Of a stretch of DNA of 64,000 nucleotides, positions 12,162 through 20,065 are shown in pieces. A program made the position numbers and the translations under genes. The stretch comes from Stutzerimonas stutzeri (GTDB taxonomy: Bacteria > Pseudomonadota > Gammaproteobacteria > Pseudomonadales > Pseudomonadaceae), in NCBI RefSeq assembly GCF_002890895.1, contig NZ_POUL01000004.1:407291-471290 (forward strand). Direction: 5' to 3'. Position 1 is the stretch's first letter; each line of letters begins with the position of its first letter. The notes under the pieces are model-generated. The model was not told where the DNA came from. It did no database searches and saw nothing but the letters and a program-made list of their open reading frames with translations.

Positions 12162-12196
12162 CTGAAGGCCCCGTATTCCGGGGCCTTCAGTGTTTC
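12162..12196 (+). terminator. Terminator of tRNA-Ser
   Basis: Perfect 11-bp stem CTGAAGGCCCC / GGGGCCTTCAG (12162-12172 with 12180-12190), 7-nt loop, followed by TGTTTC. A diverged copy of this hairpin lies at 12832-12858. Confidence 0.85.
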
Positions 12197-12486
12197 TGGG
12201 GTACGAAAAGGCTTTATGAGCGGTCCCAGAAAGTTCCCAAGGAACGAATGCGGCAGGACGAAAGCCGACCTAAGACGCCAAAGCCGCCATTTTCGCCTGC
12301 CCCAGCTAGTGTGCGAGGCGTTGGCGCTGGGTAAAGTCTGCAGATGGGGTACTTTGAGCGAACCCGTTGCCTCGCCCCAATGATTGACGTGACCCCGTGC
12401 TTAAACGTGAGGTGGTTGGCGTTTCGTTAGCGTGCTGGTGGGTGCGCTTGGCTACTAAATTTCCGTCGGACAAAAGGAATTGTCAG
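12197..12486 (+). other. Non-coding stretch after tRNA-Ser
   Basis: About 290 bp with no convincing gene. It lies between the intact tRNA 3' end and its degenerate copy, so it is probably part of an accessory insertion or scar. No integrase remnant was recognised. Confidence 0.4.
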
Positions 12487-12759
12487 ATGATCCGGATTAG
12501 GCTGCCCGAGGCTTTGGCGCTCGTGCGGGAACACTTCAGGCCGCTGTTGTTCACGGCCACAATGGATTCGCCTCAGACCATCCAGGCGATGCTGCTGGAT
12601 GAGGTGACAGGGGAGTCGTTGGTCTTGACTGGACTTCCTTGTGGCGTATCGGTTACGCGAGCGCAATTGGCAGGGTTGATTAGCGTGATCGAACTCGACG
12701 TCAGTGCACTACGGCCGGCTCTGCTCGAGCGCTTGGGAGATCGGCAGATCGCCATCTAG
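12487..12759 (+). CDS. DUF1652-like small protein
   Basis: 90 residues from ATG 12487 (MIRIRLPEALALVREHF); the frame is open upstream to 12397 but that part looks non-coding. The pattern hydrophobic-EHFRPLLF...D..TGESLVLTGLP....TRAQLAGLISVIE resembles Pseudomonas DUF1652 proteins (FLPLRCEC...LFDPASGRVDLLVTG...SSRAIANLI). Function unknown. It lies between the tRNA-Ser gene and the tRNA-like duplicate, so it may be cargo. Family assignment is from memory of the pattern and moderate only. Confidence 0.5.
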   Translation: MIRIRLPEALALVREHFRPLLFTATMDSPQTIQAMLLDEVTGESLVLTGLPCGVSVTRAQLAGLISVIELDVSALRPALLERLGDRQIAI

Positions 12760-12798
12760 CTGAACGTTTGTCTATGCCTCATCTAGGTAGGCGACGAC

Positions 12799-12858
12799 GT
12801 CGAATCTCACATGTTCTGCCACTGTCAAGTAAAAGGCCCCATATTCTGGGGCCTTTTT
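12799..12858 (+). repeat. Degenerate copy of tRNA-Ser 3' end plus terminator
   Basis: TCGAATCTCAC (12800-12810) is identical to the T-loop/T-stem 3' part of the tRNA at 12131; TGCCAC matches the CCA end; then AAAAGGCCCC-ATATTCT-GGGGCCTTTTT (12831-12857) mirrors the tRNA terminator. The acceptor part has decayed (ATGTTC versus CTCCTC). Consistent with an old attR/attL scar or a truncated second tRNA. It may still terminate transcription. Confidence 0.7.
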
Positions 12859-12897
12859 CGTTTGAGTGCATGAAGCAACTCGCGGACCTGGCTCGCC

Positions 12898-13172
12898 TCA
12901 GGCTACCGAAGCGGTCTGTCGTGTTGAGCCCACTTCCTCTGCGTAGTGGCAGGCCACCAGTCTGTCGTCTACTGGGCGGAACGCCGGTACTTCTGAAGTG
13001 CAGCGTTCGGTGGCGTGAGGGCAGCGGGTGTGGAAGACGCAGCCGGTAGGCGGATCGAGTGGGTTGGGCAGTTCGCCGCTGACCTTGATTTTCGGCTTCG
13101 TCGAGTCAGGCCGAATGCTTGGCGTCGCGGCCAGCAGCACCTGAGTGTAGGGGTGTAGGGGGCGGGTGTAGC
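12898..13172 (-). pseudogene. 3' remnant of oligopeptide ABC transporter ATP-binding protein (DppF/OppF type)
   Basis: The - strand frame carries only the C-terminal tail of a dipeptide/oligopeptide transporter ATPase: HPYTQVLLAATPSIRPDS, then GELPNPLDPPTGCVFHTRCPHATERC (conserved 4Fe-4S-like Cys tail), ending normally at 12898. Upstream the frame loses similarity at about 13165-13172 and no Walker A, Walker B or ABC signature is present, so more than two thirds of the gene is missing. Likely a chromosomal casualty of the rearrangement next to the tRNA-Ser scar. Confidence 0.85.
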
Positions 13173-13322
13173 CACAGCATCGATGACACCTTCGGCCTCG
13201 CTCGTTGAGCGGCCGCGCGGTGCGGCTAACTGCACCGTTAAACAAGAAGCTGACTGTGCTTATTCTCCGGTGAGTGGGTTATCTAGAATCATTGGTCAAG
13301 CCTTCCACCCGGATCTCGTCTC

Positions 13323-14228
13323 ATGTCTTCGCGCCGCTTCCCGCTGCTGCTCGTGGGCGCTTTTCTCGCCCTGTATCTGATCTGGGGTTCGACCTATTTC
13401 GTGATCAGGATTGGCGTCCAGTCATGGCCGCCGATGCTGCTGGCCGGGTTGCGCTTTGTCATTGCTGGCAGCCTGATGTTTGCCTGGCTGCGTTGGCGCG
13501 GTGTGCCGCTACCCACTGCGCGCGAATGGCGGTCTTGCGCGGTTGTAGGTTTTCTTCTACTCAGCTGTGGTAACGGTGGTGTCACCATCGCCGAACATCT
13601 CGGCGTGGCGTCTGCAGTTGCGGCACTGGCGATTGCTACGGTGCCGCTGTTCGCGTTGCTGTTCGGCTTGATCTGGGGGCAGCGGACGACCGGGTTGGAG
13701 TGGGGCGGCATTCTTCTGGGGCTGGTCGGCATCGGTTTGCTCAATCTCGGACACAACCTGCAGGCCAGTCCGCTTGGCGCAGTGATAGTGCTAATGGCGG
13801 CAGCGAGCTGGGCGTTCGGCTCGATGTGGAGCAGGCATCTCAGTTTGCCGAACGGTGCGATGGCGAGCGCCGCGCAAATGCTGATCGGTGGTGCTGTGTT
13901 GCTGTTTGGTAGCGCGGTCAGCGGAGAACGCTTGCAGCAGATGCCGGATATGGCCGGTTGGCTTGCCCTGGTCTACCTCACGTTGCTCGGCTCGATCGTA
14001 GCGTTCAGCGCGTATCTCTATCTGCTCAAACATGTAAGGCCAGCGGCGGCAACCAGCTATGCCTACGTGAACCCAGTGGTCGCCGTGTTGCTGGGTATTA
14101 CCTTTGCCGGTGAGCGAATCGGTGTCGAAGAATGGTTGGCGATGACGGTAATTGTAAGCGCGGTGGTGCTGATCGGACTGCCTCAGTGGCGCCGACCAAA
14201 AGTCGCTGTTGCGCCAAGCAATACCTAG
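13323..14228 (+). CDS. yedA: EamA/DMT family transporter, YedA-like
   Basis: Drug/metabolite exporter with two EamA repeats and about ten transmembrane helices, 301 residues. Repeat 1 has LYLIWGSTYFVIRIGVQSWPPMLLAGLRF; repeat 2 has AASWAFGSMWSRH and the closing YAYVNPVVAVLLG...GE segment typical of the family. Substrate unknown. ATG at 13323 is preceded by a weak ribosome site. Confidence 0.88.
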   Translation: MSSRRFPLLLVGAFLALYLIWGSTYFVIRIGVQSWPPMLLAGLRFVIAGSLMFAWLRWRGVPLPTAREWRSCAVVGFLLLSCGNGGVTIAEHLGVASAVAALAIATVPLFALLFGLIWGQRTTGLEWGGILLGLVGIGLLNLGHNLQASPLGAVIVLMAAASWAFGSMWSRHLSLPNGAMASAAQMLIGGAVLLFGSAVSGERLQQMPDMAGWLALVYLTLLGSIVAFSAYLYLLKHVRPAAATSYAYVNPVVAVLLGITFAGERIGVEEWLAMTVIVSAVVLIGLPQWRRPKVAVAPSNT

Positions 14229-14409
14229 ATCGCTCGAACCGTCGGCCTTACGGAGGTTGTATGATGACTGCCTCTTGGGCAAGATCAAACTGCTCGCTTG
14301 GCGGTCTGAGCCCTTGGCAACCGGGACCCAGCATCCCCCGCTGACCTGCGCTGGGGCTGCCCGGCTTGGCATGGTCATATCCCATTGTTCATCCACGACA
14401 GGCGCTCCG

Positions 14410-15597
14410 ATGCCCGCTGCGAAACAACCCGCTTCCAACGACACTCTTTTCATTCTGTCGCTGGTAGTTTTCAACTTCATCTCGTTCATTTCCATTGGTA
14501 TTCCGCTGGCGTCATTGCCTGGCTATATCCATGAAAACCTGGGATTCAGCACCGCCGTCGCGGGCATCGTGATCGGTGCGCAATACCTCACCACATTGTT
14601 GTGCCGACCCTTGGCCGGGCGGCTGGCGGACGAGCGGGGCGCTAAGAAAACCGTTTTGATCGGCATGACGTCTGGGTTGATCAGCGGACTGCTGCTGCTC
14701 GCGTCAGCGCTGTTGGAATCCTGGCCGATGGCGAGCATTGCGGTGATGATCGGGAGCCGGTTGATTCTGGGCTTCGCGCAAAGCCTGATCGGCATTTCCG
14801 CCATCAGCTGGGGCATCAGCAGGCTGGGTGCAGAAAGCACGGCGCGGATGATTTCCTGGAATGGTGTTGCGGCGTATGGCGGCGTAGGCATCGGCGCGCC
14901 GCTGGGCGTGTTTCTGTCGCAGTCATTAGGCTTATGGTCACTGGGCGTGGTGACGATGCTCCTCGCCTCGACCGGCCTGGCGCTGGCCTGGCGGCGCGGC
15001 GATGCTCCGCTGAATCCCGGCAAGCGGCTGCCGTTCGGCAAAGTGCTGTGGAAGGTTGCACCGCCCGGACTCAGCCTGGCATTGGCGACCATCGGTTACG
15101 GCACGCTGACCGCGTTCATCGCGTTGTATTACAACGCTCGCGGCTGGGATGGGGCGGCTTGGTGCCTCACCGCCTTTGCGTTTGCCTTTATCGGGACGCG
15201 TTTGTTGTTGCCCAACCTGATCAACCGAGTCGGCGGTTATTCGGTGGCGATGGTATGTCTGGTGGTGGAAATCTTAGGACTGTTGCTGCTCTGGCTGGCC
15301 GAGGCCCCGAGCTTTGCCTTGGCAGGCTCGGCACTGACCGGCTGCGGCTTGTCGCTGCTGTATCCAGCTCTGGGCGTCGGTGTGGTGTCACGCGTAGGAG
15401 TCGCTAACCGCAGCTCCGGTCTCAGCGTTTTCGCGATGTTTTTTGACCTGTCGCTGGGTTTGTCCGGTGCCATTATGGGTGCGCTTGCCGCCTATATCGG
15501 TATGCAAAGCATCTTCCTGGGAGCGGCCTTCATGGCCGTGGCTGGGCTGTCGATTGTCTGGTTATTGTTGCGGCAGGAACGTGGCACCGAAGCCTGA
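14410..15597 (+). CDS. MFS transporter (YhhS/arabinose-efflux type)
   Basis: Twelve-helix major facilitator, 395 residues from ATG 14410 (MPAAKQPASNDTLF). The frame extends to 14209 but overlaps yedA and lacks family similarity there. MFS loop motif between TM2 and TM3 is seen as RPLAGRLADERGAKKTVLIG. C-terminal half has FIGTRLLLPNLINRVGGYSVA and SSGLSVFAMFFDLSLGLSGAI. Export substrate cannot be assigned. Confidence 0.88.
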   Translation: MPAAKQPASNDTLFILSLVVFNFISFISIGIPLASLPGYIHENLGFSTAVAGIVIGAQYLTTLLCRPLAGRLADERGAKKTVLIGMTSGLISGLLLLASALLESWPMASIAVMIGSRLILGFAQSLIGISAISWGISRLGAESTARMISWNGVAAYGGVGIGAPLGVFLSQSLGLWSLGVVTMLLASTGLALAWRRGDAPLNPGKRLPFGKVLWKVAPPGLSLALATIGYGTLTAFIALYYNARGWDGAAWCLTAFAFAFIGTRLLLPNLINRVGGYSVAMVCLVVEILGLLLLWLAEAPSFALAGSALTGCGLSLLYPALGVGVVSRVGVANRSSGLSVFAMFFDLSLGLSGAIMGALAAYIGMQSIFLGAAFMAVAGLSIVWLLLRQERGTEA

Positions 15598-15642
15598 TCC
15601 AGCCATGGCGAGTGGGCCCGCCTGACCGATACCCATGCTGGC

Positions 15643-15813
15643 TCATTGGCTTGACGCGCACATGCCGAGATCCAGCGAAGCGCGCCTTGCCAGTGCCGCC
15701 GCGCTGGGGCGGTAGTCGCGCTTGCTACGGTGCAGCTGCTTCCAGAGTTCCAGCGGCTGTTTGGTGCTGAGGTCGGATTGCTTGACCAGGTTTTCCAGCG
15801 TTTTGTTGCTCAT
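15643..15813 (-). CDS. Small hypothetical protein
   Basis: 56 residues (MSNKTLENLVKQSDLSTKQP...GMCASSQ). The ATG at 15813 is preceded by an excellent ribosome site, GGAGGCC. Charged N-terminal half and basic SKRDYRPSAAALARR segment; no signal peptide or membrane segment. Not recognised. A long upstream extension of the frame is rejected because the start with the good ribosome site is internal to it. Confidence 0.55.
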   Translation of the reverse strand: MSNKTLENLVKQSDLSTKQPLELWKQLHRSKRDYRPSAAALARRASLDLGMCASSQ

Positions 15814-16157
15814 GTGGCCTCCAATGTCTCGGTAGAGTGGTTGGTGGTCCTGAATAAAGTCGCGTCCTTGCGCCAGCCTTCCCGGCTTTCCATGGCTCCG
15901 AGACTGCCCTGATTCGGTTACAGGTTGTTGACAACGCATGTCTGTTTAACTGGGCTGACGAGCGGTATTTCCCCGCTACTAAGTTGTCCTCGTATATGTC
16001 TGGTGTGGGGCCTGAATTGCTATAGCGCTGCAACTAGGGCGGGAGAGGTGTTTGGCGTTCCGTTGCTATCTAAATGCAATTACATGCATTCAGGTTTTGC
16101 GTTTGTAATAGCGAGTTGAAACGCTAAGCCGCTCATCGAAATAGGGATTTCTCGGTA
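15814..16157. other. Intergenic region upstream of KGG gene
   Basis: Roughly 340 bp without a supportable gene. Locally lower GC with several TTTG/CATG runs. The promoter-like elements of the next gene begin at 16154. Confidence 0.4.
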
Positions 16158-16186
16158 GAACTTAGGCCCTGGTTCTACCCTCCCAA
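16154..16186 (+). promoter_or_regulatory. Candidate AlgU/RpoE-type promoter and inverted repeat
   Basis: GAACTT (16158-16163), 17-bp spacer, TCCCAA (16181-16186) matches the GAACTT-N16/17-TCNNA pattern of AlgU-type ECF promoters. Embedded is a perfect 8-bp inverted repeat GGTAGAAC-N10-GTTCTACC (16154-16161 / 16172-16179) that could be an operator. Lies 64 bp before the KGG-protein ATG. Inference from pattern only. Confidence 0.5.
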
Positions 16187-16249
16187 ATAGTGAGGCGACT
16201 GCAGGGCGGTCGCCGTTTTCAAGCATCACCAAGTAACTGGAGTAATCTC

Positions 16250-16498
16250 ATGTCGAACGATAAGAGCGGAAATCCGGGTAACTTTTCAAATGATCGCGAT
16301 AAGGCCTCTGAAGCCGGGCAGAAAGGCGGCCAGGGCAGCGGCGGTAACTTCGCTAATGACCGCGAAAAAGCCTCTGATACTGGACAGAAAGGTGGCCAGA
16401 AGAACAGCGGCGGAAACTTTGCCAACGACCGTGAGAAGGCGTCCGAGGCTGGCCAGAAAGGCGGTCAGAACAGCCACGGCGGTGGCCGTAACTCGTAA
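16250..16498 (+). CDS. KGG-repeat stress-induced protein (con-10 / YciG family)
   Basis: 82 residues, highly hydrophilic, composed of three near-identical ~20-residue repeats of the form GNF(S/A)NDR(D/E)KASEAGQKGGQ, i.e. three KGG motifs, with a Gly/Asn/Ser tail. Such proteins (E. coli YciG, Aspergillus/Neurospora con-10) accumulate in stationary phase, osmotic stress or desiccation; exact function unknown. ATG 16250 follows CTGGAG. Monocistronic: own promoter candidate and strong terminator. Confidence 0.9.
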   Translation: MSNDKSGNPGNFSNDRDKASEAGQKGGQGSGGNFANDREKASDTGQKGGQKNSGGNFANDREKASEAGQKGGQNSHGGGRNS

Positions 16499-16537
16499 TA
16501 CGTTTATGGTTCTTTGCTAACCTTCGCCAAATATAAA

Positions 16538-16566
16538 CGGAACTTGCTTTGCAAGTTCCGTTTTTT
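16538..16566 (+). terminator. Terminator of KGG-protein gene
   Basis: Perfect 10-bp stem CGGAACTTGC / GCAAGTTCCG with a TTT loop and a six-T tract. Confidence 0.93.
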
Positions 16567-16776
16567 ATGTTGTCGGTTAATGGGCTTGGCGAATCATGTA
16601 TAAGCGCAAGGCATGACAGTTGTACAGGTTCTGTAAACTTGTATTGCTGAGTTGTTAATCGTTGCTTCGTTGCCAACATAAAATGCTGCAGTCCATCAAG
16701 GCTATAGTTAGCGAAGCGGGTAAGACCCCTGCGGGAGCTTGCCGCATCTTCAGAAAGCTGCGATCAGGAGGAGCAC

Positions 16777-17370
16777 ATGAGTGAGGCCAACGACCATGGT
16801 TGCCTTGAACAAGTGATCGACGGTGTCGTCGAGTTGGGAGATGACCAGCCCAAGGTATCGGTTGGTGACATTCAGAACAAAGTCGGCCAGCGCAGCTTCG
16901 GGCCCTTCCTGTTCGTTCCTGCAATCATCGAGATCAGTCCGGTCGGAGGCATTCCCGGGGTGCCAAGCATGCTGGCGCTGATCGTTGCGCTGTTTGCCTT
17001 CCAGCTGCTATTCGGTCGACATCATTTCTGGATGCCCGGGTTTCTAGCGCATCGCTCCGTCAGCGGACACAAGCTTGAGAAAGGCCTGAATAAAATTCGT
17101 CCGGTGGTGCGCTGGCTCGACAAGGTAAGCAATAAGCGGTTGGGCTGGGCCACGAGCAAAGGCTTTCTGCGATTTATCGCAGTGCTGTGCATTGTGCTGG
17201 CAACCTCAGTGCCACCGCTGGAATTGCTGCCATTTGCCTCGACGGCCCCATTCGCGGCGATTGGTCTGTTCGGCCTTGGCATTACCACCCAGGACGGCGC
17301 AGCCATCGTGTTGGGACTGATCCTTGCCGTTGGCGCCTTTGTCTTCGCGGGTATGGGCCTGATTGGGTAA
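16777..17370 (+). CDS. exoD: ExoD family membrane protein
   Basis: 197 residues with the ExoD pattern: N-terminal cytosolic part, then GPFLFVPAIIEISPVGGIPGVP and several hydrophobic helices. ExoD was first linked to exopolysaccharide synthesis and alkali tolerance in Sinorhizobium; its biochemical role remains unclear. ATG follows a strong AGGAGGAG ribosome site. Convergent with the downstream antiporter. Confidence 0.9.
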   Translation: MSEANDHGCLEQVIDGVVELGDDQPKVSVGDIQNKVGQRSFGPFLFVPAIIEISPVGGIPGVPSMLALIVALFAFQLLFGRHHFWMPGFLAHRSVSGHKLEKGLNKIRPVVRWLDKVSNKRLGWATSKGFLRFIAVLCIVLATSVPPLELLPFASTAPFAAIGLFGLGITTQDGAAIVLGLILAVGAFVFAGMGLIG

Positions 17371-17408
17371 TCGGCTCGTCCCCCGGGGCTCGGTTCTTCA
17401 TACCTGGC

Positions 17409-18671
17409 TCAGTCAGCCTTGTCGTGTAGACGAGCACTGCCTGGCGGTGCCGCGCCGTGATGGCTCGCATATAGACGTGACAGCGGCGCCGCGGATACGC
17501 CATGAATCATGATTGAGGCAAATATCAGCGCGCTGGCCGCATGCCAATAGAGCGGATCGTCAAGCTGGCTGTGAGCGAGCGCGGAATAGTAGATCGCGGC
17601 GATACCCAGCGGGCCGAACCAGCCGAGGTAGAGCGAGTCCCTTGAATTGAGCGAGTTGCGCCAGGTGGCGGAAAGCAACATCACGCCCGGGGGGCGACGC
17701 AATAGCAATATCAGCACCGCAAGTGCCACCAGCGGCCACCCCAGCGTGGCCCACTCGTGCAACGGCAGGGCGATACCGAAAATCACAAACATCGGCAGTG
17801 TGAAAAGCTTCGCCACCGCCTCCGGGATGTTCTCTTCCTCCTGCTCCTCGTGCCTCTCGCTGAAGAGGTTGAACGCCAGGCCTGCTGCGAATACCGCCAG
17901 CACGCCATCTGTCTGTAGCAGTTTGGCGAGCCCCAGTGTGAGTAGCGAGAACGCCACGGTGTAACCCAGCAGCGAGGAACTGGCGACCAGCTTATTACGC
18001 TCGGATAGAACCAGCAGTTTGGCTGCAGCAAACCCTATCACTGCACCCATGAGCGCGGCGCCACCGATGCCGATCAGCACCGACTCGATGAGCCAGCGAG
18101 ACCAGGCCTGATCTGGCGTATGGCTGAGCATCAGGATCGGTAGCATGACGAAGGCGTAGGCGAGGCCGTCGTTGGCACCGGATTCCGCCGAGAGGGTGTC
18201 GCGCAGGCGCAAGGGCAGATGTTCCTTGGCGAACTTGCCCGTCACGATCGAGCTTGCAACAACCGGATCGGTGGGGGTGACTACTGCACCCAGCAGCAAG
18301 GCGGCCCATAGCGACAAGCCGAGCAGCCAGCCGGCCAATAACGACGACACCAGCCACATGCCGAGCATGACGAAGGTCAGCAGGAGCATGATCGGCTTGA
18401 GCATGGCCTTCAGTGCCGCGGGCTGCAGGCGCAGTGCAACGCCCATCAGTCCAATCGCCAGCGTCAGCCGAGCCGCCTGCTCGAGAATGCTGAACGTATC
18501 GCCCCAGCGTGCAAGGTCGAGCCAACTCAGGCCGTAGGGCCCAACGGCAACGCCGACCAGCACCGCCAGCGCCGGCTCGGATACAGGGCTGCGCTTGATC
18601 AGCGCCGACAGCAAGGCAATACAGACGGCAACGCCGCCCATGAGGGCGAGTGCAATGTTCAGCTGGGTCAT
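17409..18671 (-). CDS. Cation:proton antiporter (CPA1/NhaP-like)
   Basis: Monovalent cation/H+ antiporter of 420 residues with about 12-13 transmembrane helices. Ion-site signatures are visible: VVTPTDPVVASSIVTG and LSAESGANDGLAYAFVML. The acidic loop HEEQEEEN is unusual but non-catalytic. No large cytosolic C-terminal domain. Na+ or K+ specificity cannot be told from sequence. Confidence 0.92.
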   Translation of the reverse strand: MTQLNIALALMGGVAVCIALLSALIKRSPVSEPALAVLVGVAVGPYGLSWLDLARWGDTFSILEQAARLTLAIGLMGVALRLQPAALKAMLKPIMLLLTFVMLGMWLVSSLLAGWLLGLSLWAALLLGAVVTPTDPVVASSIVTGKFAKEHLPLRLRDTLSAESGANDGLAYAFVMLPILMLSHTPDQAWSRWLIESVLIGIGGAALMGAVIGFAAAKLLVLSERNKLVASSSLLGYTVAFSLLTLGLAKLLQTDGVLAVFAAGLAFNLFSERHEEQEEENIPEAVAKLFTLPMFVIFGIALPLHEWATLGWPLVALAVLILLLRRPPGVMLLSATWRNSLNSRDSLYLGWFGPLGIAAIYYSALAHSQLDDPLYWHAASALIFASIMIHGVSAAPLSRLYASHHGAAPPGSARLHDKAD

Positions 18672-18730
18672 GAAGGCTCCGTATCCGCGATACCTCTATT
18701 GCGAACGGTGCTGGTAACAAAATGTTCCCG

Positions 18731-19900
18731 CTAGCTGCCGGCGCGTTCCATACAGGCCAGATGGCGGTCGTTGACCCGATTGGCAAACCAGGCAGTCGTC
18801 AGGTTGCGAGTGATTTTCGGACTTTCCAGGCGAATGCCGGGCAGCACGGCGCGGGGCAGAGGCTTTCCTGCACGCTTATCAGCCAAAGCGAACACGCGCT
18901 CATACAGGGTAGTTTTCTCGAATCCGTGCGTATCGCCGCGCTCCAGGGCGTTGCGGATCGCCGTCTCGCTCATGTCGAGCTTGCCCGCCAGCGAGCGAAC
19001 CGCACGTTCGGTCTGGCCGGCTTTGCTGCTGCCATGAATGATCAGGTCGCCATCGAGGGCTAGCTTGATGCCACTGGCGCGGCTGACTGCAGCCTGAAAT
19101 GCGGCGTTGCGGCTGGCATACCAGCCGGCATTGAAGTCTGCGAAGCGGTACAGCGGCTGTGTGTAGCTGGCGGGGTAATCCAACAGATGTGCGATACCGA
19201 AGTACATGCCGCCGCGGCGCGTGAACACCTCATCCCGGATAGAGCCTTCCCGGCGGTAGGGATAGTCACGTGCGCGGTCTTCAGCGAACGCGATGCTGAC
19301 TTGCATCGGGCCGCCGGTCTTGACCGGATTCAATGTGCCGAACAATTGCTTGCCGAGCGGCATGATCCCAAGGAAATCGTCAAAGATCGCGCTTAGCTGT
19401 TCTTCAGTGCGCACCGCTGCAAGGCGCTGGCTGTATGTCTTGCCATTGGGTGATTGAACGTCCAGAGCCGCGTCGACAATGAAGCGGGGAACATGCAATC
19501 GGGACGCGCGGCGGTATATCTCCTCGCGGGCGATTTTGGCCAGGCCTGGGACCGGCGGCGTCGCTTGGAATGTGGATTCCTGCACCGTGACGGCCAGGAC
19601 AGCGCAGAGGTTTTCATTGGTCGGTGGGATCGCCAACGCATCGAAGGCAGCGTAGATGTCGGTTGCCCAGCCCTGGCGATTCGGGATGGTGCTGGGAATC
19701 AGCCGAACGATCTTGGCGCGGACTTCGTCTGGACGAGGCGCTGGGATCTCAGGTTTTTGCGTGCCGCAGCCGGCCAGGCCAGCCAGCAAGGCGCCCGCCG
19801 CAGTAAGGGCGAGCCGGCGCTTGGCCCAGGTAGAAAGGGTCGAGGTAGGCGCGTGCGAGTCGGCAACCGAGGCCGGCCGTTTGGAGAGCAAAAAAATCAT
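18731..19900 (-). CDS. DUF1615 lipoprotein
   Basis: 389 residues from the ATG at 19900 (MIFLLSKRPAS). A lipoprotein signal with lipobox LAGC (ALLAGLAGCGTQ) places it in the envelope. The rest matches the DUF1615 pattern (NRQGWATDIYAAFDALAIPPTNENLCAVLAV...ESTFQ), which suggests a lysozyme-like/transglycosylase fold with the Glu in VQEST; activity is inference. The frame stays open up to 21055 but that part is antisense to the apyrase gene and is rejected. Confidence 0.88.
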   Translation of the reverse strand: MIFLLSKRPASVADSHAPTSTLSTWAKRRLALTAAGALLAGLAGCGTQKPEIPAPRPDEVRAKIVRLIPSTIPNRQGWATDIYAAFDALAIPPTNENLCAVLAVTVQESTFQATPPVPGLAKIAREEIYRRASRLHVPRFIVDAALDVQSPNGKTYSQRLAAVRTEEQLSAIFDDFLGIMPLGKQLFGTLNPVKTGGPMQVSIAFAEDRARDYPYRREGSIRDEVFTRRGGMYFGIAHLLDYPASYTQPLYRFADFNAGWYASRNAAFQAAVSRASGIKLALDGDLIIHGSSKAGQTERAVRSLAGKLDMSETAIRNALERGDTHGFEKTTLYERVFALADKRAGKPLPRAVLPGIRLESPKITRNLTTAWFANRVNDRHLACMERAGS

Positions 19901-20065
19901 GCGGTCCCATCTGAATACGTGATGCAGGTTCGGACAGTAAAACAGACGCAGCCGTTCTGCCGCAGCTGATGCGACTGCTGGTGAACTTGAGTGGTGCGTG
20001 CTGTCCGAAACCAGACGAGCCCCCGGCGAGCTGGTGGCGCCAACCTGAGACGAGCACCTTACCTC

